Shown piece by piece: positions 48,181 through 55,671 of a stretch of DNA of 64,000 bases; position 1 is the first letter of the stretch, and each line of letters starts with the position of its first letter. The stretch comes from Paeniglutamicibacter sulfureus (GTDB lineage: Bacteria; Actinomycetota; Actinomycetes; Actinomycetales; Micrococcaceae): positions 1,984,001-2,048,000 of the forward strand of contig NZ_BAAAWO010000001.1 in assembly GCF_039535115.1 (NCBI RefSeq). Reading direction: 5' to 3'. The notes beneath the pieces are model-generated. The model had not been told where the DNA came from, searched no databases, and saw only the letters and a list, made by a program, of their open reading frames with translations. A program made the position numbers and the translations under genes.

Positions 48181-50580
48181 ATGAAAATCGCAGTTGTTGG
48201 CGGCGGCCCAGGCGGCCTGTACTTTGCGGCCCTGATGAAGCAGCTGGACCCCGCGCACGAGGTAACGCTCTGGGAGCGCAACGCAGCCTCGGACACCTTC
48301 GGCTTCGGCGTGGTGTTCTCGGATGAGACGCTCGGCGGCATTGGCAATGCGGACACCGTCATTGCCGACTACATGTCCCGCCGCTTCGCCCGCTGGTCCG
48401 ACATCGACATCCACTTCCGCGGCGAGATGCACACCGTCGGCGGACAGGGCTTTGCGGCCATGAGCCGCAAGGAACTGCTCGAGCTGCTGCAGCGCCGCTG
48501 CATCGAACTCGGCGTCGACGTGCGCTTCTCCACGATGGCCCCGGACGTCGAAGAGCTTTCGGCAGACTACGACCTGGTGTTGGCGGCCGACGGCCTGAAC
48601 TCGGCGATCCGCACCCGCTTCGCCGACTCCTTCAAGCCGTCACTGGATCCACGCACCTCCAAGTACATGTGGCTGGGCACCAACCAGGTCTTCGAGGCCT
48701 TCAAGTTCTTCGTCAAGGAAACCGACGCGGGAACCATGCAGATCCACGGTTACCCGTACTCGGACGAGGGCTCCACCTTCATCGTGGAAATGCACGAGGA
48801 TGTCTGGCGGGCCGCCGGCTTCGACGAGACCCAGGACGAGGTCTTCGCCCCCGGCGTCAGCGACGATAAGGCAGTGGCCAAGGTCAAAGAGATCTTCGCC
48901 GAGGAACTGGCCGGCTACGACGTGCTGACCAACAACTCGAAGTGGATCAACTTCACCACGGTGCGCAACGAAAACTGGCGCCACGAGAACATCGTGCTGC
49001 TGGGCGATGCCGCCCACACCGCGCACTTCTCCATCGGCTCGGGCACCAAGCTGGCCATGGAGGATTCCCTGGCCCTGGCCGCCTGCCTGCACGAACATTC
49101 CTCCGTGGAGGATGCCCTCGCTGCCTACGAGACCGAGCGCCGCCCGGTGGTGGCTTCCACCCAGCGTGCCGCCCAGGCCTCGCTGGAGTGGTTCGAGAAC
49201 ATCGGGCAGTACAAGGACCAGGATCCGGTGCAGTTCTGCTTCAACCTGCTCACCCGCTCCCGCCGCATCACCTATGACAACCTGAAGCTGCGCGACACCG
49301 AGTTCGCCGCCCGCGTCGATGAGGACTTCGCCCGCCTGGCCGGTTCGAAGGAAGTCGCCCCGGCGATGTTCCAGCCCTACAAGATCGGCGAGCTGGAGCT
49401 GGTGAACCGCGTCGTGGTCTCCCCCATGGACATGTACTCGGCCACCGACGGCGTGCCGGGCGACTTCCACTTGGTGCACCTGGGTTCCAAGGCCATGGGC
49501 GGGGCCGGGCTGGTCATGACCGAAATGGTCTGCGTCTCGGACATCGGGCGCATCACTCCCGGTTGCACCGGGCTGTACAACGACGAACAGGGCGCCGCGT
49601 GGAAGCGCGTCACCGACTACGTGCACGGCAATTCCAACGCCAAGATCGGCGCCCAGATCGGCCACTCCGGCCGCAAGGGCTCCACCAGGCTCATGTGGGA
49701 AGGCATCGACGAGCCGCTGGAAACCGGCAACTGGGAGGTGCTGGCCCCCAGCGCCATCCCCTACGGCGAGGGCTGCCACGTCCCGGTGGAAATGGACCGG
49801 AGCATGATGGACGAGGTCCGCGAGCAGTTCGTGGCCGCTGCCCGCCGCGCGGATGAAGCAGGCTTCGACCTGCTGGAACTGCACGCAGCCCACGGCTACC
49901 TGCTCTCCTCCTTCCTGTCCCCGCTGTCCAACAAGCGCACCGACGAATACGGCGGATCGCTGGAAAACCGCCTGCGCTACCCGCTCGAGGTGCTCGACGC
50001 GGTGCGCGAGGCGTGGCCTACGCACAAACCGATCGGCGTGCGCATCTCCGCCACCGACTGGACCGAGGGCGGGAACACCGAGGACGACGCGTTGGCCATC
50101 GCCCAGGCGTTCATCGACCACGGGGTCAAGTCGATTGATGTGTCCTCCGGGCAGATCATCAAGGCGGAAAAGCCGGCCTTCGGGCGCAGCTACCAGACGC
50201 CGTTTGCCGACAAGATCCGCAACCAAGTGGCAGCCGCAGCCGGCGTTGCCGTCATCGCGGTCGGGGCGATCTCCTCCTACGACGACGTGAACTCGATCCT
50301 GCTGGCGGGACGCGCCGACCTGGTGGCACTGGGTCGCACGCACCTGTACAACCCGCAATGGACGCTGCAGGCCGCCGCCGAGCAGGAGTACGTTGGCGAC
50401 GGTGCCACCTGGCCACTGCCGTTCAAGGCCGGGCGCCGCAAGCCGCCCAGTGCACGCACCGACGCTGTCCGTCCGCGCCTGTCGCTGCTGCGCGAGGACG
50501 TTCAGGATGAGGGCACGGTGCACCTGCGCTGGACCCCGGCCAGCAACAAGGCAACGGAGAACCTGGTGCCCAGCGCCTAG
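48181..50580 (+). CDS. Fused aryl-CoA monooxygenase / old-yellow-enzyme reductase
   Basis: 799 aa, two flavoenzymes in one chain. Residues 1-390: FAD monooxygenase of the salicylate-hydroxylase type (AVVGGGPGGLYFAALMKQLD, then LLGDAAHTAHFSIGSGTKLA). Residues 400-775: old yellow enzyme barrel (YKIGELELVNRVVVSPMDMY, IGAQIGHSGRKGS, HAAHGYLLSSFLSPLSNKRT). This order is that of 2-aminobenzoyl-CoA monooxygenase/reductase of Azoarcus evansii and of proteins called bifunctional salicylyl-CoA 5-hydroxylase/oxidoreductase. The former hydroxylates and reduces the ring without prior dearomatisation by dioxygenation. AAAGGA before ATG 48181. Confidence 0.9.
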   Translation: MKIAVVGGGPGGLYFAALMKQLDPAHEVTLWERNAASDTFGFGVVFSDETLGGIGNADTVIADYMSRRFARWSDIDIHFRGEMHTVGGQGFAAMSRKELLELLQRRCIELGVDVRFSTMAPDVEELSADYDLVLAADGLNSAIRTRFADSFKPSLDPRTSKYMWLGTNQVFEAFKFFVKETDAGTMQIHGYPYSDEGSTFIVEMHEDVWRAAGFDETQDEVFAPGVSDDKAVAKVKEIFAEELAGYDVLTNNSKWINFTTVRNENWRHENIVLLGDAAHTAHFSIGSGTKLAMEDSLALAACLHEHSSVEDALAAYETERRPVVASTQRAAQASLEWFENIGQYKDQDPVQFCFNLLTRSRRITYDNLKLRDTEFAARVDEDFARLAGSKEVAPAMFQPYKIGELELVNRVVVSPMDMYSATDGVPGDFHLVHLGSKAMGGAGLVMTEMVCVSDIGRITPGCTGLYNDEQGAAWKRVTDYVHGNSNAKIGAQIGHSGRKGSTRLMWEGIDEPLETGNWEVLAPSAIPYGEGCHVPVEMDRSMMDEVREQFVAAARRADEAGFDLLELHAAHGYLLSSFLSPLSNKRTDEYGGSLENRLRYPLEVLDAVREAWPTHKPIGVRISATDWTEGGNTEDDALAIAQAFIDHGVKSIDVSSGQIIKAEKPAFGRSYQTPFADKIRNQVAAAAGVAVIAVGAISSYDDVNSILLAGRADLVALGRTHLYNPQWTLQAAAEQEYVGDGATWPLPFKAGRRKPPSARTDAVRPRLSLLREDVQDEGTVHLRWTPASNKATENLVPSA

Positions 50581-50750
50581 CTTCGGAATCAGAGCGGGAG
50601 TGGTTCGATTCGCGACAAGCGGGTCGGGCCGCTCCTACTCTGCGTTGTCCCCTTGGAGGGCATGCGGAGTTGTCGTCCGTGCACCGCGGGATCCGGTGTG
50701 GAGCTTGGGTCGTCGTGGATGGACCCGGGCGGGGCCGCTCGAAGGCAAGA

Positions 50751-50787
50751 AAGTCCCGGTGGGGAGCCTTATCCCCCGCCGGGACTT
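50751..50787. terminator. Terminator between the convergent catabolic operons
   Basis: 9-bp stem (50751-50759 with 50779-50787) extended by G/C pairs, between the fused monooxygenase gene and the ThDP gene on the opposite strand. The rest of 50581-50813 shows no gene. Confidence 0.7.
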
Positions 50788-50813
50788 CTCAAGTGCCGTC
50801 CGAGGTCCCGGGG

Positions 50814-52472
50814 TCAGTGCCCCTTGAAGGCCTCGGCGAGCCACCAGGAACCTGAGTCCGAGGCGATCTTCGCATCGATGACCAGCGGCTTTGTCGGGTT
50901 CGAGGCCACCCACTGGCCCACTGCATCCAGGTCGGCGAGCGTCCGCACGGTGATCCCATCGGCCCCGAAACCACGCCCGATCGCCGCAAAGTCCGTGTCG
51001 GGGAATTGCACCGAGCTCATGTCGGCTTCCGGGTCCTCGAGCGCGAAGTGATGGACCTCGGCCCCGTAGGCGGCGTCGTTGTAGACGATGCACACCAACG
51101 GCATGTTCAGCCGCACCGCGGTGTCCAGCTCCGCGATGGCCATGTGGAAGCCGCCGTCCCCTGTTCCCAGCACCGGGATCCGTCCCGGCTGCGCCAGCCC
51201 GGCGCCGATGGCCGTGTACAGGCCCAGGCCGATGGACTGGAAGGCTTGGGTGAAGCAGAAGCCGAACTCGTCGGGCACCGAGAGGAACTGGCTGGGGTAG
51301 CCCATGAAATTCCCCGAATCGACGCTCACGATGCGTTCGGTCGGCAGTATCCCATCGAGTGCCGTGGTCAGGGTGCGCGGGTCGATGTATTGCCCGTCGG
51401 AGAGGTCCTCGAAGTCGACCTGTTGCCAGTGGATGGATTCGTCGATCCGCGCTTTCACGGACCCGCTCCGATAGCCCTCGCGCGCCTGGACGTTCCCGGC
51501 GACAAGTGCGTCGAGCACATCGGCTGCACACTGCGCCGAGTCCCCCACCACGCCCAAGCCGATGGGGCGGTTGGCGCCTAGGGCCTGTTCCTCAAGATCG
51601 ACCTGGACGACCTTGGTTTCCGTGCCGATCAGGTGCCCGTGGCGCATCGTCCACATGTTCAAGGCGCAGCCGAACCCAATGATGAGATCGGCGCCGGTGA
51701 TCAGTTCGGCTGCCAGCGGGGAAGAGAAGCCGCCGGAGATGCCGAGGTTGAAGTCGTCCTGGTTGAACAGGCCCTTGGCCACCGCGGAGGTGGCCACCAG
51801 CGCGCCCGTGTGCTTCGCCAGGGCCAGGATCTCGTCCCTGGCTCCGCGCCCGCCACGGCCCGCAACGAACACCGGGCGCTGCGCGCCGGCCAGCAGGCCG
51901 GCCAGTGCTTGAACCGAGGCACGTGAGGGCCTGATGGGTTCGGCCGGGACAACGGCTGGCGGTGCCGTGGCCTGCTCCCCGGCGACTTCCTGCGCCTGCA
52001 CGTTCAGCGGCAGGTTCAGTACCACGGTGCGGCGGTCGTTGACCGCGCGTCGGTAGGCGCGGACGGTGTCGGCCACGGCGCTGGCTGCCGAATGCACGCG
52101 CTCGGCCACCGCATGGACGGAGGCGGCAAAGCCGTCCTGGTCCATGGCGAAGTTCGAGTAGACGGCGGAGGGTGCGGCCTCGGCGGCCAGCACGATCATC
52201 GGGGTGCGGGACTTGGCCGCCTCGCCGATGCCGGTGGCGGCGTTGGTCAGCCCGCAGCCCTGGTGGACCGAGAGCAGGGAGACCTTGCCGCTGGTGCGCG
52301 AATAGGCATCGGCCATGGTGGCGGCCCCGCCCTCGTGCCGGGCGGCGGTGAACGGCACGCCGTGCTCCATGAGGGCGTTGGTGATGGTGAAGTTTCCCGA
52401 GCCCACCACGCCGAAGCAGTGGCCAACGCCCAGCTCCGCCAGGGTCTTGCCTACGAGTTGTGCAACGTTCAT
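50814..52472 (-). CDS. Thiamine-diphosphate-dependent enzyme (acetolactate synthase/benzoylformate decarboxylase family)
   Basis: 552 aa with three-domain ThDP architecture: PYR domain with activating Glu47 (TAARHEGGAATMADAYSRTS), central domain (RPVFVAGRGGRGARDEILAL), and PP domain ThDP/Mg motif GTGDGGFHMAIAELDTAV ending IVYNDAAYGAE. The FAD-binding elements of acetolactate synthase are weak, favouring a 2-keto acid decarboxylase or carboligase. Its 4-bp overlap with the upstream cyclase-family gene means coupled action. It may decarboxylate a 2-oxo acid such as isatinate (2-aminobenzoylformate), by inference only. Confidence 0.85.
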   Translation of the reverse strand: MNVAQLVGKTLAELGVGHCFGVVGSGNFTITNALMEHGVPFTAARHEGGAATMADAYSRTSGKVSLLSVHQGCGLTNAATGIGEAAKSRTPMIVLAAEAAPSAVYSNFAMDQDGFAASVHAVAERVHSAASAVADTVRAYRRAVNDRRTVVLNLPLNVQAQEVAGEQATAPPAVVPAEPIRPSRASVQALAGLLAGAQRPVFVAGRGGRGARDEILALAKHTGALVATSAVAKGLFNQDDFNLGISGGFSSPLAAELITGADLIIGFGCALNMWTMRHGHLIGTETKVVQVDLEEQALGANRPIGLGVVGDSAQCAADVLDALVAGNVQAREGYRSGSVKARIDESIHWQQVDFEDLSDGQYIDPRTLTTALDGILPTERIVSVDSGNFMGYPSQFLSVPDEFGFCFTQAFQSIGLGLYTAIGAGLAQPGRIPVLGTGDGGFHMAIAELDTAVRLNMPLVCIVYNDAAYGAEVHHFALEDPEADMSSVQFPDTDFAAIGRGFGADGITVRTLADLDAVGQWVASNPTKPLVIDAKIASDSGSWWLAEAFKGH

Positions 52473-53251
52473 GCCGGGTTACCTCCCACCATGGCCAGCA
52501 CGCGCGCCGGTGATCCGGTGCCTCCGACGATAGGCAGCGGGGCCACCACGACCATCGCGCCGAGGGTGGGCAGCTTGGCCAGGTTTTTCAGCGAGGTGAT
52601 CCCGTATTTGTCTGCGCCCAGCAGGAAATGGTGCATCGGGAACGGAGGGGTGAGTGCCCCGGCGTTGCCGGCGTCGATGCCCACGGTTTCCACCCCGACT
52701 CCGGAGATCTCCGGTTGCCCGGCGATCCATTTGGCGCACTCGGCGGTGAAGCCCGGGGTGTGCGATCCATTGTCATCAAGGTTTAGGAACGCCTGTTTGT
52801 CATCTCCGTACTGGTCCCATCCTGTGCGGAAAAGCAGCCACGAGTTCGCGGGGAAGGCGCCGTGTTCCTCCTGCCAGGCAACCAAGTGCTCCACGTCGAC
52901 CAGAAAGTCGGGGTCGGCCGCGGCCTCGGCGCTGAAGTCGAGCACGACTGCCGGGCCGATGAGGCGGGCGGGGTCCAGTTGGGAAACATCCTTGCCGTCC
53001 TTTCCGGTGACCCAGTGGATCGGCGCGTCGATGTGCGTGCCGATGTGTTCGCCGGTGTGGATGTTGTGGTGCTTCCAGAACGGACCCGGCTCGTTGTATG
53101 CGGAGACCTGCTCGATGCTGAAATCAATCAGGTTCGAGAATGGTTCCGGCAACACAAGGGTAGGCGTTTCGGCCGACAGCGGCGCGGTCAGGTCGTGGAT
53201 TTCAATGGCACCGGCGGCCAAGGACGCCAGGACTGCATGAACAGGACTCAT
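52469..53251 (-). CDS. Cyclase-family metal hydrolase (kynurenine formamidase/isatin hydrolase fold)
   Basis: 260-aa cyclase superfamily protein. Metal motif HTGEHIGTHIDAPIHW (H-x-G-T-H-x-D-A-P-x-H) and the second-site pattern SWLLFRTGWDQYG. The fold covers kynurenine formamidase, isatin hydrolase and related amide or lactam hydrolases with Mn or Zn. GGAG 5 nt upstream supports ATG 53251. Gene order (cyclase then ThDP enzyme) suggests hydrolysis produces the substrate of the next enzyme. In this locus isatin or N-formylkynurenine/N-formylanthranilate are candidate substrates. Confidence 0.82.
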   Translation of the reverse strand: MSPVHAVLASLAAGAIEIHDLTAPLSAETPTLVLPEPFSNLIDFSIEQVSAYNEPGPFWKHHNIHTGEHIGTHIDAPIHWVTGKDGKDVSQLDPARLIGPAVVLDFSAEAAADPDFLVDVEHLVAWQEEHGAFPANSWLLFRTGWDQYGDDKQAFLNLDDNGSHTPGFTAECAKWIAGQPEISGVGVETVGIDAGNAGALTPPFPMHHFLLGADKYGITSLKNLAKLPTLGAMVVVAPLPIVGGTGSPARVLAMVGGNPA

Positions 53252-53312
53252 CGGAACTCCAGTGCTTAGGGGTGGACGGCGAATTGACGCCCGTAAGGAT
53301 CGCCATATAGCT

Positions 53313-53332
53313 TGTATGACGATCGTCACACA
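53313..53332. promoter_or_regulatory. Palindromic operator-like site upstream of the cyclase/ThDP operon
   Basis: TGTATGACGATCGTCACACA, an almost perfect 20-bp palindrome with core TGACGATCGTCA (53317-53328). It shares TGTA and GTCAC ends with the three 15-bp sites, with spacing longer by 2 bp. Confidence 0.45.
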
Positions 53333-53436
53333 TAGATCTTGGCCAACATATCAGTCAAACCGGTCCCGGAAAAACCCCTTCTCACATTGCGGATCACCCG
53401 CGGGCCAAACTCTGGGTGGCGCAGCCAGGCACCGCT

Positions 53437-53613
53437 TTACCGCACCGTCGATGGCGCTGGGACTTCTCTAAACCCCCGGCGGGAGAGGGAGGCGGCGATG
53501 GCGCCAACGCACCGATTCGAAGGAAAAAGGCAGGAAGCCGTGGCTTCCTCGCCCATGAACCGTTCGGCAAAATCCGGCGGGTGGTCAAAACCGTTGGCGA
53601 AGCGCTTGGACAT
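53437..53613 (-). CDS. Possible small ORF or gene remnant
   Basis: 58 codons, starting MSKRFANGFDHPPDFAERFM with GGGAG 9 nt upstream; the first half has high GC3, the second half less so. The open frame continues upstream of the ATG for about 13 codons to a stop. I do not recognise a family; it could be a degraded gene end between the thioesterase and cyclase genes. The rest of 53252-53664 holds the operator site only. Confidence 0.2.
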   Translation of the reverse strand: MSKRFANGFDHPPDFAERFMGEEATASCLFPSNRCVGAIAASLSRRGFREVPAPSTVR

Positions 53614-53664
53614 CGCCGCATACTCCCGGGCGGCTCCAAGCAGCCGTCACATGGACTCCCGGCG

Positions 53665-54144
53665 CTACCTGTGAAGCGCCAGGCGTATCGACTCGGGCCA
53701 GGGCGCTGACTTCTCGGAGCCTTCGGGCACGCAGACCGTGACAAAGCGGCCCTCCGCGGCCAGCACGGCTTCACGCATCTCGTGCGGATGTCCCCAGACC
53801 TTGAAGGCAAAGCCCATGGATGTGGTGCCAACGTGTTCGATAACGATGGCCGTGCTCACCGCCTGCCCGAAGTAGAGTTTTGCGCGGTAGTCGATTTCAT
53901 GGCGGACCCGGGGTGCGATGGCAAAGTACGAGGCGGCTCCCAGTTCCCGGAACAACTTGGCTTCCGCGGCCTCGACCATCCGCATGATCACGGAGTTGTG
54001 CTGGTGCCCGGCCGCGTCGGTGTCGACCCATTCAATGGTTCGCTGCAGCGAGGTTCCGGCCACGGCTCCGGCGAGGAACCCGCCCAGCAGTGTGTCGACC
54101 GAGGCATCGCCGGACGGTTGCATCTGGATCGAATTCTTGACCAT
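53665..54144 (-). CDS. Hotdog-fold acyl-CoA thioesterase (4HBT type)
   Basis: 159 aa. The core EWVDTDAAGHQHNSVIMRMV with EAAEAKLF is the 4-hydroxybenzoyl-CoA thioesterase motif (D-x-D-x-x-G-H-x-x-N), followed by RVRHEIDYRAKLYFGQAVST. It should hydrolyse an aryl- or acyl-CoA, possibly to recover CoA or release aryl acid. ATG 54144 is supported by GGAGA about 10 nt upstream; TTG 54165 is possible. Divergent from the AAHS transporter, with an operator-like site between them. Confidence 0.8.
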   Translation of the reverse strand: MVKNSIQMQPSGDASVDTLLGGFLAGAVAGTSLQRTIEWVDTDAAGHQHNSVIMRMVEAAEAKLFRELGAASYFAIAPRVRHEIDYRAKLYFGQAVSTAIVIEHVGTTSMGFAFKVWGHPHEMREAVLAAEGRFVTVCVPEGSEKSAPWPESIRLALHR

Positions 54145-54169
54145 CGACAACCAATCTCCATCCAACTAT

Positions 54170-54184
54170 TGTAATGTGCGTCAC
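54170..54184. promoter_or_regulatory. Putative PaaX-type operator, site 3
   Basis: TGTAATGTGCGTCAC in the divergent promoter between thioesterase and AAHS transporter genes; matches sites 1 and 2 at GTAA-N3-GCGTCAC. Confidence 0.5.
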
Positions 54185-54252
54185 TTTAACGACATAATAC
54201 TAGGGATCCCCGCACCACCCCAATCGCCTTCCCATCACCCAAGGAGAACAAC

Positions 54253-55596
54253 GTGGCGTCTTCACCCACGGTTTCGGACTGGAACATTCCCAAACGGACC
54301 ACCGGCATTGTGCTTTTCGCCTGCTGGCTGGCCATCCTGGCCGAAGGCTACGACGTCGGTGTGCTCGGAGCGGTGTTGCCGGCGCTTGCCGAATACAAGG
54401 CATGGTCGCTCTCCCCGATGGAGCTCGGCGGCCTGGGCGCCTACGCGCTTGCCGGCATGCTCTTCGGCGCCTTGTTCATCGGGACGCTGAGCGACATCAT
54501 TGGACGTCGCAAGATGCTGATGCTCGCCATGGTCATCTTCACCATCACCCAGGCCGGAGCCGCAATGGCCCCGACCCCGGAGATCTTCGGCCTCTTCCGA
54601 TTCCTCGGCGGCCTGGGCATGGGCGGCATCATCCCCGTCGCCGCGGCGCTGACCATTGAATACTCGGCTCCCAAGAAGCGCTCGCTGAACTACGGAATCA
54701 TGTACTCCGGCTACTCGCTGGGCATCGTTGCCGCCGCACTGGTGGCAATGAACCTGCTTCCCGTGCTGGGCTGGCGCTGGGTCGTCGCAGTCGGCGCTCT
54801 GCCTATCCTCCTCCTGCCGCTGATCGCCTGGATGCTCCCGGAATCCCTCGAATACCTGGTCTCCAAGGGCAAGATCTCCGAGGCCAAGGCGTTGGCCGCC
54901 AAGCTCAACGTGCGCGACTACAAGCCTGTGGCCCCGGCCAGGCCAGGAGCCAAGGTTCCGTGGCGCGAGGTCATGGGCGCAATGTTCTCCGGCAAGTACC
55001 TGCGCTCCACGGTCTTCTTCTGGATCTCGTTGTTCTGCGGCATGGTGCTGGTCTACGGACTGAACACGTGGCTTCCGCAAATCATGCGCAAGGCCGGCTA
55101 TGACCTGGGCACCTCGCTGACGTTCCTGCTGGTATTCTCCCTGGCCTCCGCCGCCGGCGGCCTGGCCCTTGGCGCCATGGCCGACAAGTTCGGCCAGAAG
55201 CCCATCCTGGTGATCTTCTTCCTGCTCGGCGCCGGCGGCATCCTGCTGCTGATGTTCCCGAACACCATGTTCATCAACCTGTGCTTCGTTGCCTTCGCAG
55301 GCATCGGCTCGATCTCCACCTCCCTGGTGCTCACCGGCTACATCGCCGACTACTACCCCGCGGCCCAGCGCGGCACGGCTACCGGCTGGGCGTTGTCCTT
55401 CGCCCGGCTCGGCGCCATCTCCGGGCCGATCATCGGCGGCTGGATCGCCTCCACCGGCATGAACTTCCAGTTCAACTTCGTCTTCTTCGCCATCGTCGGC
55501 GTGGTTGCGGCACTGTCCGTGGCAATGATCCCGCCGCGCATCACCGACACGTCCGCCCCGGCGCGCAGTGCCGAACGCGAGGCGGTTCTCGACTAG
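54253..55596 (+). CDS. Aromatic acid:H+ symporter, AAHS-family MFS transporter
   Basis: 447 aa, 12 transmembrane helices. TM1 LFACWLAILAEGYDVGVLGA carries the AAHS D-G-Y-D-like motif (EGYDVGV), motif A GTLSDIIGRRKMLML, and the TM4 region RFLGGLGMGGIIPVAAALTI. PcaK/BenK relatives import 4-hydroxybenzoate, benzoate and similar acids. Its place at the edge of the CoA-dependent aromatic cluster makes uptake of the pathway substrate probable. AAGGAG 6-7 nt before GTG 54253. Confidence 0.88.
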   Translation: MASSPTVSDWNIPKRTTGIVLFACWLAILAEGYDVGVLGAVLPALAEYKAWSLSPMELGGLGAYALAGMLFGALFIGTLSDIIGRRKMLMLAMVIFTITQAGAAMAPTPEIFGLFRFLGGLGMGGIIPVAAALTIEYSAPKKRSLNYGIMYSGYSLGIVAAALVAMNLLPVLGWRWVVAVGALPILLLPLIAWMLPESLEYLVSKGKISEAKALAAKLNVRDYKPVAPARPGAKVPWREVMGAMFSGKYLRSTVFFWISLFCGMVLVYGLNTWLPQIMRKAGYDLGTSLTFLLVFSLASAAGGLALGAMADKFGQKPILVIFFLLGAGGILLLMFPNTMFINLCFVAFAGIGSISTSLVLTGYIADYYPAAQRGTATGWALSFARLGAISGPIIGGWIASTGMNFQFNFVFFAIVGVVAALSVAMIPPRITDTSAPARSAEREAVLD

Positions 55597-55612
55597 ACAT
55601 CGCTGCCAGAGC

Positions 55613-55650
55613 AGAGGCGCGGTCCCACCAAGGGGACCGCGCCTCTTTTT
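55613..55650. terminator. Intrinsic terminator after the AAHS transporter gene
   Basis: 14-bp perfect stem (55613-55626 with 55633-55646) followed by a T-run; between convergent genes. Confidence 0.88.
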
Positions 55651-55671
55651 GCGTGGCGCACCCGCGCGTGG

